Part shown: positions 1-10,135 of the stretch, piece by piece
How positions within the stretch are numbered: the stretch's first letter is position 1
Layout of the letters: every line of letters starts with the position of its first letter
From: Phymatolithon calcareum
Taxonomy: Eukaryota > Rhodophyta > Florideophyceae > Hapalidiales
Length of the DNA: 64,000 bases
Direction of reading: 5' to 3'
NCBI GenBank assembly: GCA_977006965.1
Contig: OZ345376.1
Location: 2,232,001-2,296,000, forward strand
Notes under the pieces: model-generated
What the model was told of the DNA's origin: nothing
Databases searched by the model: none
The model's input: only the letters and a program-made list of their open reading frames with translations
Made by a program: the position numbers and the translations under genes

Positions 1-2279
1 ATCTGGAAGAGCAGCTGAAAACAGCAGCGCAAGTCGGCTTCACGCGCTTTGACACTGCACAATTGTACCACAACGAGGCCACTGTCGGATCTGTGTTGTG
101 CTCGTTGTTCAACGACGATGCATACCATATTACAACCAAAGTTCAACGCAACGATTATCCCCATGAAGCACGAGCGAAACTTCGCCGATCCTGCAGTGCT
201 CTCGGGCGTTCGGGACAGGTGCTGGATCGCATCTTATTGCATCGTCCCATGCCCTGTGAGCAATATCGAGTTCTAGAGGAATATGTAATCGCCACCGATA
301 CCAGCGACGCCACCGATGATGCCCTCACTCCCGCAAATGAATCGTCGTCTTGCCTAATAATTCGCGAAATTGGCGTATCGAACTATTCTGTCCGTGATAT
401 GAATATACTGCTTTCCTTTGCACGGATCAAGCCTTGCGTGAATCAGGTTGAGTTCCATCCGTTTGTTCCAGGTCTACGCAAACTCGTTTCATTTTGCCAG
501 AAGCACGACGTACCGCTGCAGGCACACACAGTCCTCGCACAAGGCAAATTCTTCTCGTATCCACCTCTGATGGACATGGCGAGGCGCAAGGGCGCTACTC
601 CTGCACAGGTACTGCTACGTTTCGCATTAGATAGCGGTGTTGACGCTGTCGTACAGTCTTCGGATGCAACGCACCTAGCTGAGCTTGTTGAGGCGGCACA
701 GGCGCCGTGGAGACTGACAGAGCAGGAGTTGGCAGAGATGTACTTCTGGTCTCATCCTACATCAGGCGCCCCTCATGTTTTCTATAACAGTTTAGGGTTG
801 GTGCCTCCTGTGGCTGGGGTTTCAACATCGACGGATGTTGACGAATACGTGAATAGCGTTGCGGATGCATTATTGAATGATTTGCGAATTATCAATACCC
901 GTGAAGGCTCATTGGCGGAGTCTTTGCTGGAACTGAAGACAAGCGATACGGTCCTGTCTCTCCCTGCCGGCTTTTCAACACGTTCCATCAAAACCGATCC
1001 CATATCACTGCAGATCGCGGCTAAGATGTTTCCGAATGCAAAGGATGTGCTCACTACCTACATTAAAAGCATCAAATTGCTTCGCGGTGCTTCAATGGAT
1101 AAGCAGCGATCAATCAAAGCGACCAACAAAGGCAAATCTTGCACTATTCACAAAGCTGCATCTCGGTCGCAACCTAAGGGCGACATTGGTCTTTCACGGG
1201 AGAATGCAGAGTACCGGGCTTCTCAAGAGGTAGCTAAGCCTTTGGCGATGCCTGTGCAAGTTGCTCCGCGTGAGGAGCTTTCTCCATTCTTTCAATTCCT
1301 AGAGTCGTCGGAAAGCACGCCTTTAAAGGCCAGCGGCATGACTTTTCTACGCGGAACATGGTTTTCGGATGGGCGAATGGATATGTGTAAGCAAGTCGTC
1401 GGGTCCCAGCATATTGGTGATCTTTGTGCAGCCGTTGCATCGGCACCACCTGGAAAGGTCCGGCACTTTCTCCTTGGAAATAATGTGTGTTGCGCTGACG
1501 ATCCGGAAGCCGGAGCCGCTGCCTTATCTGGTTTGATGACAAATAAGTCGCAATCGATCGAGACTTGGTATCTTGCAGGAAATTCAATCAACGGCGAAGC
1601 TATGGGCACTATTGCGAATGCGTTGCGAAATTCAACAACCGCACAGGCGTTATGGCTGAAGAGGAACCCCTTGCACGCGGTGGGTGCATCGCACCTCGCG
1701 TCTTTGCTGCAAGTGAATTCGACCCTGAAAGTTCTTGACCTTTTCAACACTGGACTTTTTGACGAAGGTGTAGCCGCTTTGATGAAACCTTTGAGCTACC
1801 ACAAAGGCAAAATTGGACTTCGCCATTTGTACCTTGGGGCGAATGGAATCACTCCGAAGGGTGCGGAGACGATTGCAAAATTCCTTGTGATGCATCCCCA
1901 GGCTCTTGAGACACTCTATTTGTCTTTGAATCCAATTTGCAGTTTAGGTGCAGTACAAATTGCCAAAGCTTTGGTATGTGCATTTGAGAACCAAGGAAAA
2001 GCCCCTGCCCTACGTCGATTATCCTTCTCATCTTGCCATTTGGATGATTCAGCGCTACCATCGATTGCAACAATAACTCGAACATGTGGCTTGATCTGTC
2101 TCGATTTGGGAATCAATAAGGCGACACGAGACTTGGGCGAGAGGGGCAATGCCTTCACCCTTGCCGGTGTAAGAATGATTTCAAGCGTAATTGAATCGAA
2201 TCATACGTTGCGATATCTTGACGTGTCGTACGCTGTCCGCCATGAGCACATCGAAGAGCTCCGTGATATAGCTAGATAG
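1..2279 (+). CDS. Aldo-keto reductase fused to leucine-rich repeats (5' end outside window)
   Basis: The reading frame is open from base 3, so the gene starts upstream of the window. The first part is an aldo-keto reductase (NADPH-dependent carbonyl reduction, TIM barrel). Visible are FDTAQLY (Asp at 51, catalytic Tyr at 66), TTK (Lys at 138), LLHRP (His at 240), GVSNYS (near 375), QVEFHPF (near 445) and ATPAQVLLRFAL (near 595). The catalytic Asp-Tyr-Lys-His set is therefore complete. The usual PKS cofactor motif reads VQS near 652-660, so the phosphate-binding Lys is missing. After a low-similarity linker (about 750-1350) come at least five RNI/NLR-type leucine-rich repeats (about 1500-2260), with the pattern L..L.L..N.I...GA..LA. 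The fusion is unbroken by stops. Its role is unknown; the repeats would suit protein binding. An unrecognised intron or missed frame break cannot be excluded. Confidence 0.8.
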   Translation, partial: LEEQLKTAAQVGFTRFDTAQLYHNEATVGSVLCSLFNDDAYHITTKVQRNDYPHEARAKLRRSCSALGRSGQVLDRILLHRPMPCEQYRVLEEYVIATDTSDATDDALTPANESSSCLIIREIGVSNYSVRDMNILLSFARIKPCVNQVEFHPFVPGLRKLVSFCQKHDVPLQAHTVLAQGKFFSYPPLMDMARRKGATPAQVLLRFALDSGVDAVVQSSDATHLAELVEAAQAPWRLTEQELAEMYFWSHPTSGAPHVFYNSLGLVPPVAGVSTSTDVDEYVNSVADALLNDLRIINTREGSLAESLLELKTSDTVLSLPAGFSTRSIKTDPISLQIAAKMFPNAKDVLTTYIKSIKLLRGASMDKQRSIKATNKGKSCTIHKAASRSQPKGDIGLSRENAEYRASQEVAKPLAMPVQVAPREELSPFFQFLESSESTPLKASGMTFLRGTWFSDGRMDMCKQVVGSQHIGDLCAAVASAPPGKVRHFLLGNNVCCADDPEAGAAALSGLMTNKSQSIETWYLAGNSINGEAMGTIANALRNSTTAQALWLKRNPLHAVGASHLASLLQVNSTLKVLDLFNTGLFDEGVAALMKPLSYHKGKIGLRHLYLGANGITPKGAETIAKFLVMHPQALETLYLSLNPICSLGAVQIAKALVCAFENQGKAPALRRLSFSSCHLDDSALPSIATITRTCGLICLDLGINKATRDLGERGNAFTLAGVRMISSVIESNHTLRYLDVSYAVRHEHIEELRDIAR

Positions 2280-2556
2280 GCTGAGACGCTTTGCCTGGAG
2301 GATGGGTACCGCGTTGCGCTGGATTCACAGCAGAGCGCGCAAGTTGACGGAGGTATGCATAAGACTGAGATACGGGCGGGAATTCGACACCCGGCATGCA
2401 TTGTGCACATTGATAGTATATATCGAGGGAAAATGTGATTACAGTTCGTGTTGTGCCATGCTGTATAAGAATGCTACCTGCATATCAAAAGTAAAGCCTC
2501 CAGTTGAAGATCACTAGCTGGAAACCCCAGCGAAGTCCTACTTTTGAGAACATAAA
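2280..2556. other. 3' flank of the AKR-LRR gene
   Basis: No supported gene. The stretch separates the stop codon from the first LINE fragment and presumably holds the transcript 3' end. Confidence 0.4.
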
Positions 2557-2838
2557 CACAGCTCTTACTATTTAGCAAGACACTCATAGAACGCATGGAG
2601 AACAAAGAAGGCCTGTATTGATTCACAGAAGGCAAGTCAAAAGGCGTGCGAGCCCAAGCACCAACAATCCCATAGAGGACTGAGATAGAATTACTTTCAA
2701 TCCTGAGTTTTCCGGTCCGCCATTCTGGCGCACGTTTCGTGAGCTGCACAAAGGTAGGTAACATCAGAGGAAGCCTCGCCCATATCTTCGGAAGTCTGTT
2801 GGGCTTTTAAATAAACACGAATTAAAAAAATTAACACT
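2557..2838 (+). mobile_element. LINE family L-D, 3' terminal fragment
   Basis: This is a 5'-truncated fragment. It encodes the last residues of the L-D protein (ERMENKEGLY then stop, ending near 2622). The L-D 3' untranslated region follows and ends in GGGCTTTTAAATAAAC plus an A-rich tail. The same 3' end recurs at 6597-7036 (minus), 41815-41895 (minus), 54370-54952 with 56250-56355 (plus), and 54953-55050 (minus). Confidence 0.8.
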
Positions 2839-3564
2839 GTAGTCACCATTCGTAAGCATTTGAAATTCAGTTGAGCAAATTGATGCGACCTTGGTATTCA
2901 ATATAGAACACTCATTCAAGTATGATGGATGTGGTTGAATGGCAATCAGAGTCAAAATTCAGAAGAGGAGCGAAGGAGAGAACGCAACACAGTACCGCAA
3001 CTTTGTGGAATACTGGACAAAGAGTTGGAAATGAACATTTCATTCTAGACAAGATTACAATATATAGGCAAAGTTTCTTGTTTTGTTAGGAAGCAGCACA
3101 TATGGCCTACTCCACCGGCTCTATTTCCATCAACCCCAGGGCCGACAATGACTATGGACTGGTCAAAACGAAGAATGAGTCTTCCGATTTCGCGAAAAAA
3201 CAAATATCGTTCAAATGACCCAGATAAACTAGCTTGCCTTTTCGCCGGGTTCAGAAATACGCAGCGGAGATGATCTGGCATCAGATGCGACGTCATGCAT
3301 CTCTGTAAGAAACTCCGCTCTGCACCATGGAGTCATTTCAGGTTGCGGGTTCCCAATGTCTCTCAAGGTGTAAATTGACAGAGCTATAGTTCTTCGATCA
3401 GGTCGTAGACTTGATTATCAGCATGAACAGATCTGGTAGCTATACAGTATAATATTACGGAGCAATCTGCCAGCAGCGAAAGACCTCTCCATTTGCGCTT
3501 GCTTTGCGAGCGGCGTAATTTGTGCTACTCTAAGTTGGCCTGCAAATCGTTCCTCTTAACGCAA
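2839..3564. other. Unassigned repeat-region DNA
   Basis: No convincing gene. A short minus-strand open frame (3045-3296) has no recognised motif and no second copy here. Confidence 0.3.
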
Positions 3565-3990
3565 ACTGTAAATCTCGGGATTCTTCAGTTTGTCTATAGC
3601 TGTCGACATCGATCCACAGCGTCTGGACCTTATACAATTGCTTGCCGTGCAAAGTCTGCGAAAACTTGAGCAAATATTCTTTGTTCAGCCTTGTTAGCTC
3701 TGCAACGAATGAGTACTCCGGCTGAAAGAACTATTAACCTTCCTTACCGCCACAAGATCTACTGGCATGAGGTGAATTCGAGAGTTTCCGTGGGCACGAG
3801 ATGAATGGTAGACTTTGCGGCGTCATCCATTTGGTACATAACTACCTCCTCACTGTAGCTTCCTGTAGTTTTTCTCTTAGGTCGTTTGATGACGCATCAG
3901 AAAACTCAGCCCACCCAAAGTAGCCAGGACTATCGACATCTATCAACAATGATCAACTAAATCTTCTTCTTGATTTCCAACTTGTAGACA
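3565..3990. repeat. Dispersed repeat R1, copy 1
   Basis: Shares long blocks in the same orientation with 56565-57130, for example CGACATCGATCCACAG, CCGTGGGCACGAGATGAATG and AAATCTTCTTCTTGATT. Indels and substitutions are frequent, so the pair is old. In both copies the minus strand can be read as IKKKI near the right end, suggesting antisense coding in an ancestral transposon. The family was not identified. Confidence 0.65.
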
Positions 3991-4311
3991 CGCCATGATG
4001 CAGGACTGCAATGAACTGCATTATCACCATCGACCTAGGGGTAGATTTATTTAAAAGCTCCCATCACCTCACCTAGGAGTAACAGGGCTTGCTTTCCCAA
4101 CCGCTTTCTAATGTAGCGTAGTCTGGTCATTCATGGCCTCCTTAATTCAAATATCTTTACTAACATGTGCACCTGTGAGTCGTTTCCACTCATCTTCCAC
4201 ATAAGGGCCGACCTGCGCTGATGATAAAATGCGTTGGAGCGCAACCAGCTCAGTTACCGCTGTGCTACCACAGTACTCATCCAGTATCGATTTTCTCCAC
4301 AATGGCGCTCT

Positions 4312-5380
4312 ATTAAAAATCGAGGAAATTCACTACATGGCCACCAAAAATTGGCAAAATTCACTACATGGCCATCTCTAGCCAAATATACTACTTATCC
4401 GTTACGAATACGACGGCGCTCTGTAAGCACGTTGTCGTGTTCCTCTGCAACGCTCAATACACAACACTCCCGCAGTAACCACTCCGAAATCATGGAAAGA
4501 AGAAGCTCGTTCTACAGGTGGGCGTCTACGCTGGATCAAGCTTTGACGACGTTGTCAAGGTCGTGATCTCCTACAACACGAAAAGCACCAGGAAAAAGTC
4601 GTCCGAGCGGAGAAGCTGCTTGTGGAGCCCGAGGTCATCGAAAGTGGCGCGCTCAGCTGTGTTGTTCGCATTGAAGAAACACCATTCTATGTGGCAGCTA
4701 GTAGCGACTACCGCGCTATATTCACCTTTCGTTGCCTTGAAGAACCCTAAGGACATGTAGCCACGTCGTCGCTGCACATTTGTACGCTTCCAGGCGCTTG
4801 GTGCAACATCGGGTGTCGTTCGACCCGTGGAACAAGCACTGCTTCGGGGACGTATGGATGTTCAGAACGTGGGCCAAACAGCATACGGGCAGTATCACGC
4901 GTGTTGCAGGCACTGGAGACCAGCTCGTACAGGATGATTTGGTGCCGTTTGACCATGTGGCTAAGCCGGGCCGCAAGCGCAAGAAGCCCTACTTGCCGTC
5001 CGAAATGAGGGCCCGTCACTGCTCGTGCGGAAACACTGGTCACTTTTCGCAGGCATGCGGGAGACCCAACATTCACAACGTCGTCGAGGCGAAACGAACA
5101 CATATCGACAAAGCGGCTCAGTCCATGATTATCGACCTTACCGCCTGCGATGACGGAGATGCTACTTGCGACGGGGATCTAAAGCGTAGAGAGTAGCGCG
5201 CGTAATAAATTTTACTGTCCCATAGATTGCTTTGACAAACGGATGAGTAGTAGTTTTGCCTAGAGTGAGTTATGATCGTACTCTTGGTTAGGGGTGAGTA
5301 GTAGATATGGCTAGAGATGGCCATGTAGTGAATTTTGCCAGTTTTTGGTGGCCATGTAGTGAATTTCCTCATTAAAAATC
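4312..5380 (+). mobile_element. MULE copy 1 with 10-bp target duplication (element 4322-5370)
   Basis: A non-autonomous Mutator-like element of 1,049 bp, flanked by a perfect 10-bp duplication ATTAAAAATC (4312-4321 and 5371-5380). Its terminal inverted repeats begin GAGGAAATTCACTACATGGC and contain that subunit twice, about 29 bp apart. Inside are remnants of both ends of a transposase gene, consistent with a large internal deletion. MULEs typically make 8-11-bp duplications. Confidence 0.9.
4686..5196 (+). pseudogene. MULE transposase C-terminal remnant (zinc knuckle)
   Basis: The open part (about 4780-5196) matches the C-terminus encoded on the minus strand at 24857-25366. It has a basic GRKRKKPYLPSEMRARHC stretch, then a damaged CCHC knuckle (CSCGNTGHFSQAC, one residue short of C-x2-C-x4-H-x4-C) and an acidic tail. 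The upstream SWIM region (4690-4770), intact as CSC...CSH in copy 2, is destroyed here by substitutions and a stop. MuDR-type transposases carry SWIM and CCHC fingers at this end. Not functional. Confidence 0.8.
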
Positions 5381-5878
5381 AGCCTCAGGCATCTCAGCCG
5401 TGTCTTCCTGTCCCTTAAGCAAATGATTCCTGGTAGTTTGGTTGATTCAAAGGGAATCGTCACCGATCTTCCATTTTCTTCCTGTGCCCATACTTCGATT
5501 ATTTCTCTTCTTCGGCTCTTCTTCGATATTGCTCCCTGTTCCGCTTTTTGCAAAGCTTTTCTCAAGTCGTCGAATTCCTTGAGACACTCCACGTCCTTTA
5601 TTGCTTCCACTATTTCCTCCTCTCTACCACAATATTCTTCTGTCTCTTCGAGGTGCTTCTTATGCCGTAGCAGGCGCAGGGAGAACCGTTCCGCTTGATG
5701 TCTTCTTCTAATGTTGCCGAAATGGGAATATGCCCTACATATAACGCCAATGACAAAGCGATTGTGTTCGGCTATCGAATCTGCGGAAGGATTATTTTAC
5801 AAGAATGTCTTCGGAAAGTATGCAGAGCACCGACGCGGCCGAATGCGAGTCCTGTAACGACTAGAACCTCCAGAGATG

Positions 5879-6485
5879 AGAAGAAGACATCAAGCGGAAC
5901 GGTTCTCCCTGCGCCTGCTACGGCATAAGAAGCACCTCGAAGAGACAGAAGAATATTGTGGTAGAGAGGAGGAAATAGTGGAAGCAATAAAGGACGTGGA
6001 GTGTCTCAAGGAATTCGACGACTTGAGAAAAGCTTTGCAAAAAGCGGAACAGGGAGCAATATCGAAGAAGAGCCGAAGAAGAGAAATAATCGAAGTATGG
6101 GCACAGGAAGAAAATGGAAGATCGGTGACGATTCCCTTTGAATCAACCAAACTACCAGGAATCATTTGCTTAAGGGACAGGAAGACACGGCTGAGATGCC
6201 TGAGGCTGATTTTTAATAGAGCGCCATTGTGGAGAAAATCGATACTGGATGAGTACTGTGGTAGCACAGCGGTAACTGAGCTGGTTGCGCTCCAACGCAT
6301 TTTATCATCAGCGCAGGTCGGCCCTGATGTGGAAGATGAGTGGAAACGACTCACAGGTGCACATGTTAGTAAAGATATTTGAATTAAGGAGGCCATGAAT
6401 GACCAGACTACGCTACATTAGAAAGCGGTTGGGAAAGCAAGCCCTGTTACTCCTAGGTGAGGCGATGGGAGCTTTTAAATAAATC
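5879..6485 (+). pseudogene. LINE L-B: C-terminal coding fragment and 3' end
   Basis: The frame at about 5879-6382 encodes a basic, helix-rich C-terminus. It has an R-x-R...F-N-R-A-P-L-W-R-K segment and a final ELVALQRIL...DEWKRL helix, then a stop. The 3' untranslated region ends in GCTTTTAAATAAATC. The same module is seen at 44492-44749 (minus), 45230-45600 (minus) and, more diverged, about 14066-14260. Alignment with the tails of L-A and L-D (R.R......F.R.P........(F/Y)G) shows it belongs to the same LINE group. The reverse-transcriptase part is absent. The long antisense frame over it is a shadow. Confidence 0.75.
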
Positions 6486-6596
6486 ATCACGTATCTCCTT
6501 TGGTGGCGACGTGAAGAGACACTGGCGCCGTGTTCTAAGCCCTACTTACAGTAAAACACCTCCAAATTACAAATTTTCGGTATTTTTTTTCCTTTC

Positions 6597-7036
6597 AAGT
6601 TTATTTAAAAGCCCCACAGACTTCCGAAGATATGGGCAAGGCTTCCTCTGATGCTACCTACCTTTGTGCAGCTCATGAAACGTCCACCAGTATGGCGGAC
6701 GGGAAAACTCAGGACTCAAAGTAGTCCTATCTCAGTCCTCTACGGGATTGTTGGTGCTTGGACTCGACCACTTTCTGCCTTGCATTCTGCGGATTAATAC
6801 AGGCCTTCTTCGTTCTCCATGCGTTCTATGAGTGTCTTAATAAATAGTAAGAGCTCATCTAGTGCCTTTTCTGTTTCCAGTCGTTTTTCTCCTTCAAGTT
6901 CGTACCCTGCTAGCGTGCGTTCAAGGGTCTCCATATGCGCTCTGGCTCTGGTGCCGAATTCTGTTACAAATTTTCGGTATGCTCGGTATAGAGTGCCGCT
7001 GCAGAATGACAGATACAATCCGCGTATCGAAAGCAA
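6597..7036 (-). mobile_element. LINE L-D fragment (minus): C-terminal tail and 3' UTR
   Basis: The minus frame 7036-6794 encodes EFGTRARAHMETLERTLAGY...KALDELLLF...ERMENEEGLY then stop. This matches the plus-strand copy ending at 54845 closely. The 3' untranslated region follows down to the poly-A-like tail at about 6597 (T-rich on the plus strand). Confidence 0.85.
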
Positions 7037-7106
7037 CTGTGAAAATCCAAAAGAACATCGCAGCGGTACTTTTAGGTAAGTGGGCAGTGCGGCACTCGAG
7101 AAGAAA

Positions 7107-7566
7107 AATGATGATGATGATGATGATTGCTTTATTCGCCTAAGAGGCTAGCACGTCTAGAAGTCTTCATTGGATTCCACTTGCTGAGGTCGGAGGCGTT
7201 TGTTATGGCCGATGCAATAACTTGGCTTGGTATATCGCCAAGGAGAGGCGTATGTTCCTGTGAGTGGTTCGCTTGAAAGCGCTTCTTGGCGGCTTCTCCG
7301 CCTGTAGCTCTCCTTAGTGGAGAGGCTGTCCGCAAGAAGTCTAATGAAGCCTTGTCAAATAGAAGCATGGGATTTTCGCCAACAGAAAAGTTAAGGCGAA
7401 GATTGCAATAGGTAGTGGAGGAAACAGAAGACGCTGGGGCAGAGCTAGAACTCGAAACGCTTTCGGGCATTCGAGAATCGATCACGGCAACTGGCTTCCA
7501 AGATAGATACGGCCTCCGACGAGTCTCGTGGCAGCCAGAAGAACATCGGCAAGAAATATAGCGCAT
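7107..7566 (-). mobile_element. LINE L-F 3' end with (ATC)n tail (minus)
   Basis: The minus strand encodes AITNASDLSKWN...SRRASLLGE then stop, followed by an (ATC)n tail (7107-7128, read as ATG repeats on plus). The plus-strand copy at 53330-53450 ends IANASDLRKWN...GRANLFGE, stop, then an ATC tail. The region further 5' (7566-7300) is open but was not identified. Confidence 0.7.
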
Positions 7567-7589
7567 TGAAAGGACTGTCTACCTCATCA

Positions 7590-7925
7590 AGCAGTGAGGA
7601 TGAACTAAAGAAGACACAGGATACTTTGTCCAAGATAGTTTGTAGCTCACTTCCCAGAAAACCACCGAAATTAATTGACGCAATGGGCAGTCAAGGAAGA
7701 TAGGCAGTAGGAACACTCTACAGCATCCTCAGGCAACCTACACGAATCCGTACAGAAGAGCATGACGTGGCCCGACCCATGGACGTGATACAATGCAATT
7801 CTGATTAAGGCAAATGAAAAATTTCGAGGCTAATACAATAGAGGTGCCGACTTTACTCAAGTTTGGAGTCCCAGCCTGAGGATAGTCGGCACATGTATTG
7901 GTACCTTCTCAATAAATATACTTAA
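7590..7925 (+). repeat. Dispersed repeat R3, copy 1
   Basis: Matches 36003-36326 throughout, both ending CTTCTCAATAAATA(T/C)ACTTAAT. Copy 2 is a 345-bp insertion with an 11-bp target duplication, so R3 is the 3' end of a retroposed element. A serine-rich frame (SSSEDELKK) crosses the 5' part; the family was not recognised. Confidence 0.7.
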
Positions 7926-8059
7926 TTACAAGTACACCTGCGATGGATGCAACAACATGATGTGAACATCATGTTCCATCATTTTTCATTCTGTATGAAA
8001 TTTCAACGGGCCTAAGCTCACACTGCTAAATTTTTAAACTAATCTCGACTATCATTATT

Positions 8060-9470
8060 CACCCCTATCGACATCAACCTCACCTCTTGAAAGATATTAG
8101 AGCCACCGATTCTAAACCTCTTCAAGAGTGGGGACCCAATATTATTGGGTCCCCACTCTTCTTTGCCCCGTTTTGACCAGCATCCTCTACAACTCCGTGA
8201 AAAGACGCTACCTCAACATTTCTTCCTTTCTTTATTGCAGGATATCTGAGTTTCACAAAGTGCACGTTACTCAACATCTAGGGGCCTCTTAGATGCTCCT
8301 AGACTGGGTCCATACGGCGTACTCGCGAACTGCTTCCCGCGAGTACTGAGGCACAGCGCTACACGGCGACATCCGAGTGCACTTTGCGGGAACTTAGTTC
8401 AATTCTCTCAACTTTTAAGTTACACGCCATTCATACAGTACTAGAATACATCAAATGTATCCTTGCAGTCAATGACAAGGCATACCAATGCCAGCATGCG
8501 AGCACAATACTACTCAGTGCCATGGTTAGTACAAGAAAGTCTGCTCAAGATATCTAGACTTTCCGGGCATAACATCGCACTTCACTGGCTAGCTCCTTAT
8601 GTCTTGTCCACCACGGGCGTATGCTCGCCTGTATAAACGTCCGACCGGCTCGAGAGTGTGGAGAATTTTCGAAAAAGTACACAACTTAAACCGCTTCAAA
8701 CAAGTGCCAATCTAGAAGACGGAGCATCGTTGTCTGCGCTGGCGGTGGGACTGGCATCGCCTACGGATATCATTCGGCACGCGCATCCGGCCCGTCGAAC
8801 TGAGATGTCGCGTGCAGCTCAGCACTTTCCCGCAGACTGGCACAACGGCAGTGCAGGGCGATGGCGCACATGGGAAGCGTGGCATCACTGCACAATGTCG
8901 ATCTGTCCGGTGAGATTGACTATAATTGCACACAGCATCGTCCATCAGAAGGACGCGTGGGAGCCGCTGATTCGCCACTTTTCGGCGGACTCTGATATCT
9001 GCAGCGGACGAGATATTTCCTGCCGCCGCCAATCCGTTTGTCGCACCCTGTTGCCGAGTTGGCCATTACGCAAACACCGCGTGCAGTCACGCTGCAGCGC
9101 TAGGACTTACGCCTCCCGACGCCGCCGACAAATTTATGTCGGTCGGGCGAACTGCACCTGACTTGCGCAAACGGTCGACGTCGGCATGGAATTGTCACCA
9201 CCACGATGCCGGAAGCGACCATTCGTGCGGGCATAGTTCTTCTGCGCTTTGGTTTCAGTGAAGAAGCCTCTGGAAGTAAGTGAAGATTCGGTAACACGTG
9301 GTGCACAACGAGAGTACTAGTGCAATGTGACGCGTGTGATATCCTAGCTTGCACTATGTTTCGGTGTGAGGGTTCAATCATTGGAAACTAATTCTCGTTC
9401 TCTACATTCTAATGTTCCTGCTCTCCAAAGACCAGGCGGAGGGTGCCGGTGAATACGATGGGGGTTTGTA
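8060..9470 (+). repeat. Dispersed repeat R2, copy 1
   Basis: Collinear with 35760-37235, sharing for example CCACCACGGGC, TTAAACCGC.(T/G)CAAACAAGTGCC, GTGCACAACGAGAGTACTAG and TTGGCTGTGC. The two copies have drifted considerably. The right end of the shared region runs to the start of the open frame at 9502, so R2 may be the 5' leader of an element carrying that frame. Open frames inside (8658-9161 plus, 8712-9032 minus) overlap on opposite strands and are not separately supported. Confidence 0.7.
8124..8160. repeat. Perfect 16-bp hairpin
   Basis: AAGAGTGGGGACCCAA and its exact reverse complement are separated by TATTA. The R2 copy at about 35830-35860 has only the right arm, so the hairpin arose in this copy by local inverted duplication. 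Confidence 0.9.
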
Positions 9471-9501
9471 GTTGGTGCTGTGTACACGTTGGCTGTGCCG
9501 G

Positions 9502-10089
9502 ATGATTGAGTTCAGCTTGCAGAGCTTCAAAAACGTCTCGACAAGACGGTATATCTGCCCCATTTTTGACGAATCGCCGAAGAGGGAGTCACTTTCCCCA
9601 GAAGTTCAAAGAGGCCGAACTGTCGGAGACTATGCGCCTACCCACACTCTAGATCTAGGCCTGTCACTCGCTACTCCTCCCCCTTGTCCCCCCGGCGCGC
9701 CTCGGAAGGAGCTCCCCTTCGCGCCTCAACCCACACAAATGGACCGGCGCCTCTTCCCCGATGCAGTGCATCGGACCGATGACGCGCCACTTCCGACTCG
9801 TGACGCGATTCCGGAGATCGTAGATGAGTTTGTCCACCGGTCGACAGCGCATTGGAATGATATCGCCGCGACAATTGCAGAAATGAGCGAGGAGATTTCC
9901 TTCCCTCGAAAGCAGAGGCAGAAAGATGCAGAACATGTCCGTCGGCTATTGAGGGAGGTGAACGATCTGGAGACGAACGCGGCGAACGACGATGCTACAA
10001 TCCAGCGCATGAACAATTTAATGGACGAAAATCTAAGGAATACCGATGATGTTCCGAAGCGTTTGAAGCGGAAGCAACCGGAAAGTTAA
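9502..10089 (+). CDS. Hypothetical protein, hydrophilic with coiled-coil tail
   Basis: 195 codons from the first in-frame ATG at 9502 (the open frame extends slightly upstream only with non-ATG starts). The N-terminal half is proline-rich and low in complexity (residues about 55-90). The C-terminal half (about 105-190) is strongly helical and charged, with RQKDAEHVRRLLREVNDLE and a basic end KRLKRKQPES, like a coiled coil. There is no signal peptide, membrane segment or known domain. It directly follows repeat R2, so it could be an ORF1/gag-like protein of the element that carries R2. Equally it may be a chance open frame: no second coding copy exists here to test conservation. Confidence 0.4.
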   Translation: MIEFSLQSFKNVSTRRYICPIFDESPKRESLSPEVQRGRTVGDYAPTHTLDLGLSLATPPPCPPGAPRKELPFAPQPTQMDRRLFPDAVHRTDDAPLPTRDAIPEIVDEFVHRSTAHWNDIAATIAEMSEEISFPRKQRQKDAEHVRRLLREVNDLETNAANDDATIQRMNNLMDENLRNTDDVPKRLKRKQPES

Positions 10090-10135
10090 CTCTGAATGAA
10101 ATGCGAGAAGGCGGAGAGATTGTGAGTTACTTTCG

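Larger units (their letters stand above)
4044..6485. repeat. Near-perfect inverted repeat of LINE L-B (607-bp arms), left arm split by a MULE
   Basis: The left arm is 4044-4321 continued at 5381-5709. The right arm is 5879-6485 in reverse complement. Both arms come to 607 bp, and I saw two substitutions between them. The spacer is 5710-5878. The MULE at 4322-5370 interrupts only the left arm, so the right arm preserves the empty target site. Confidence 0.93.

Noticed and set aside
782-1895. Several minus-strand frames over the first gene
   Set aside because: Shadows of the AKR-LRR coding sequence.
5890-6396. 168-residue minus-strand open frame
   Set aside because: It is the antisense shadow of the L-B coding frame and is duplicated with it in the palindrome.
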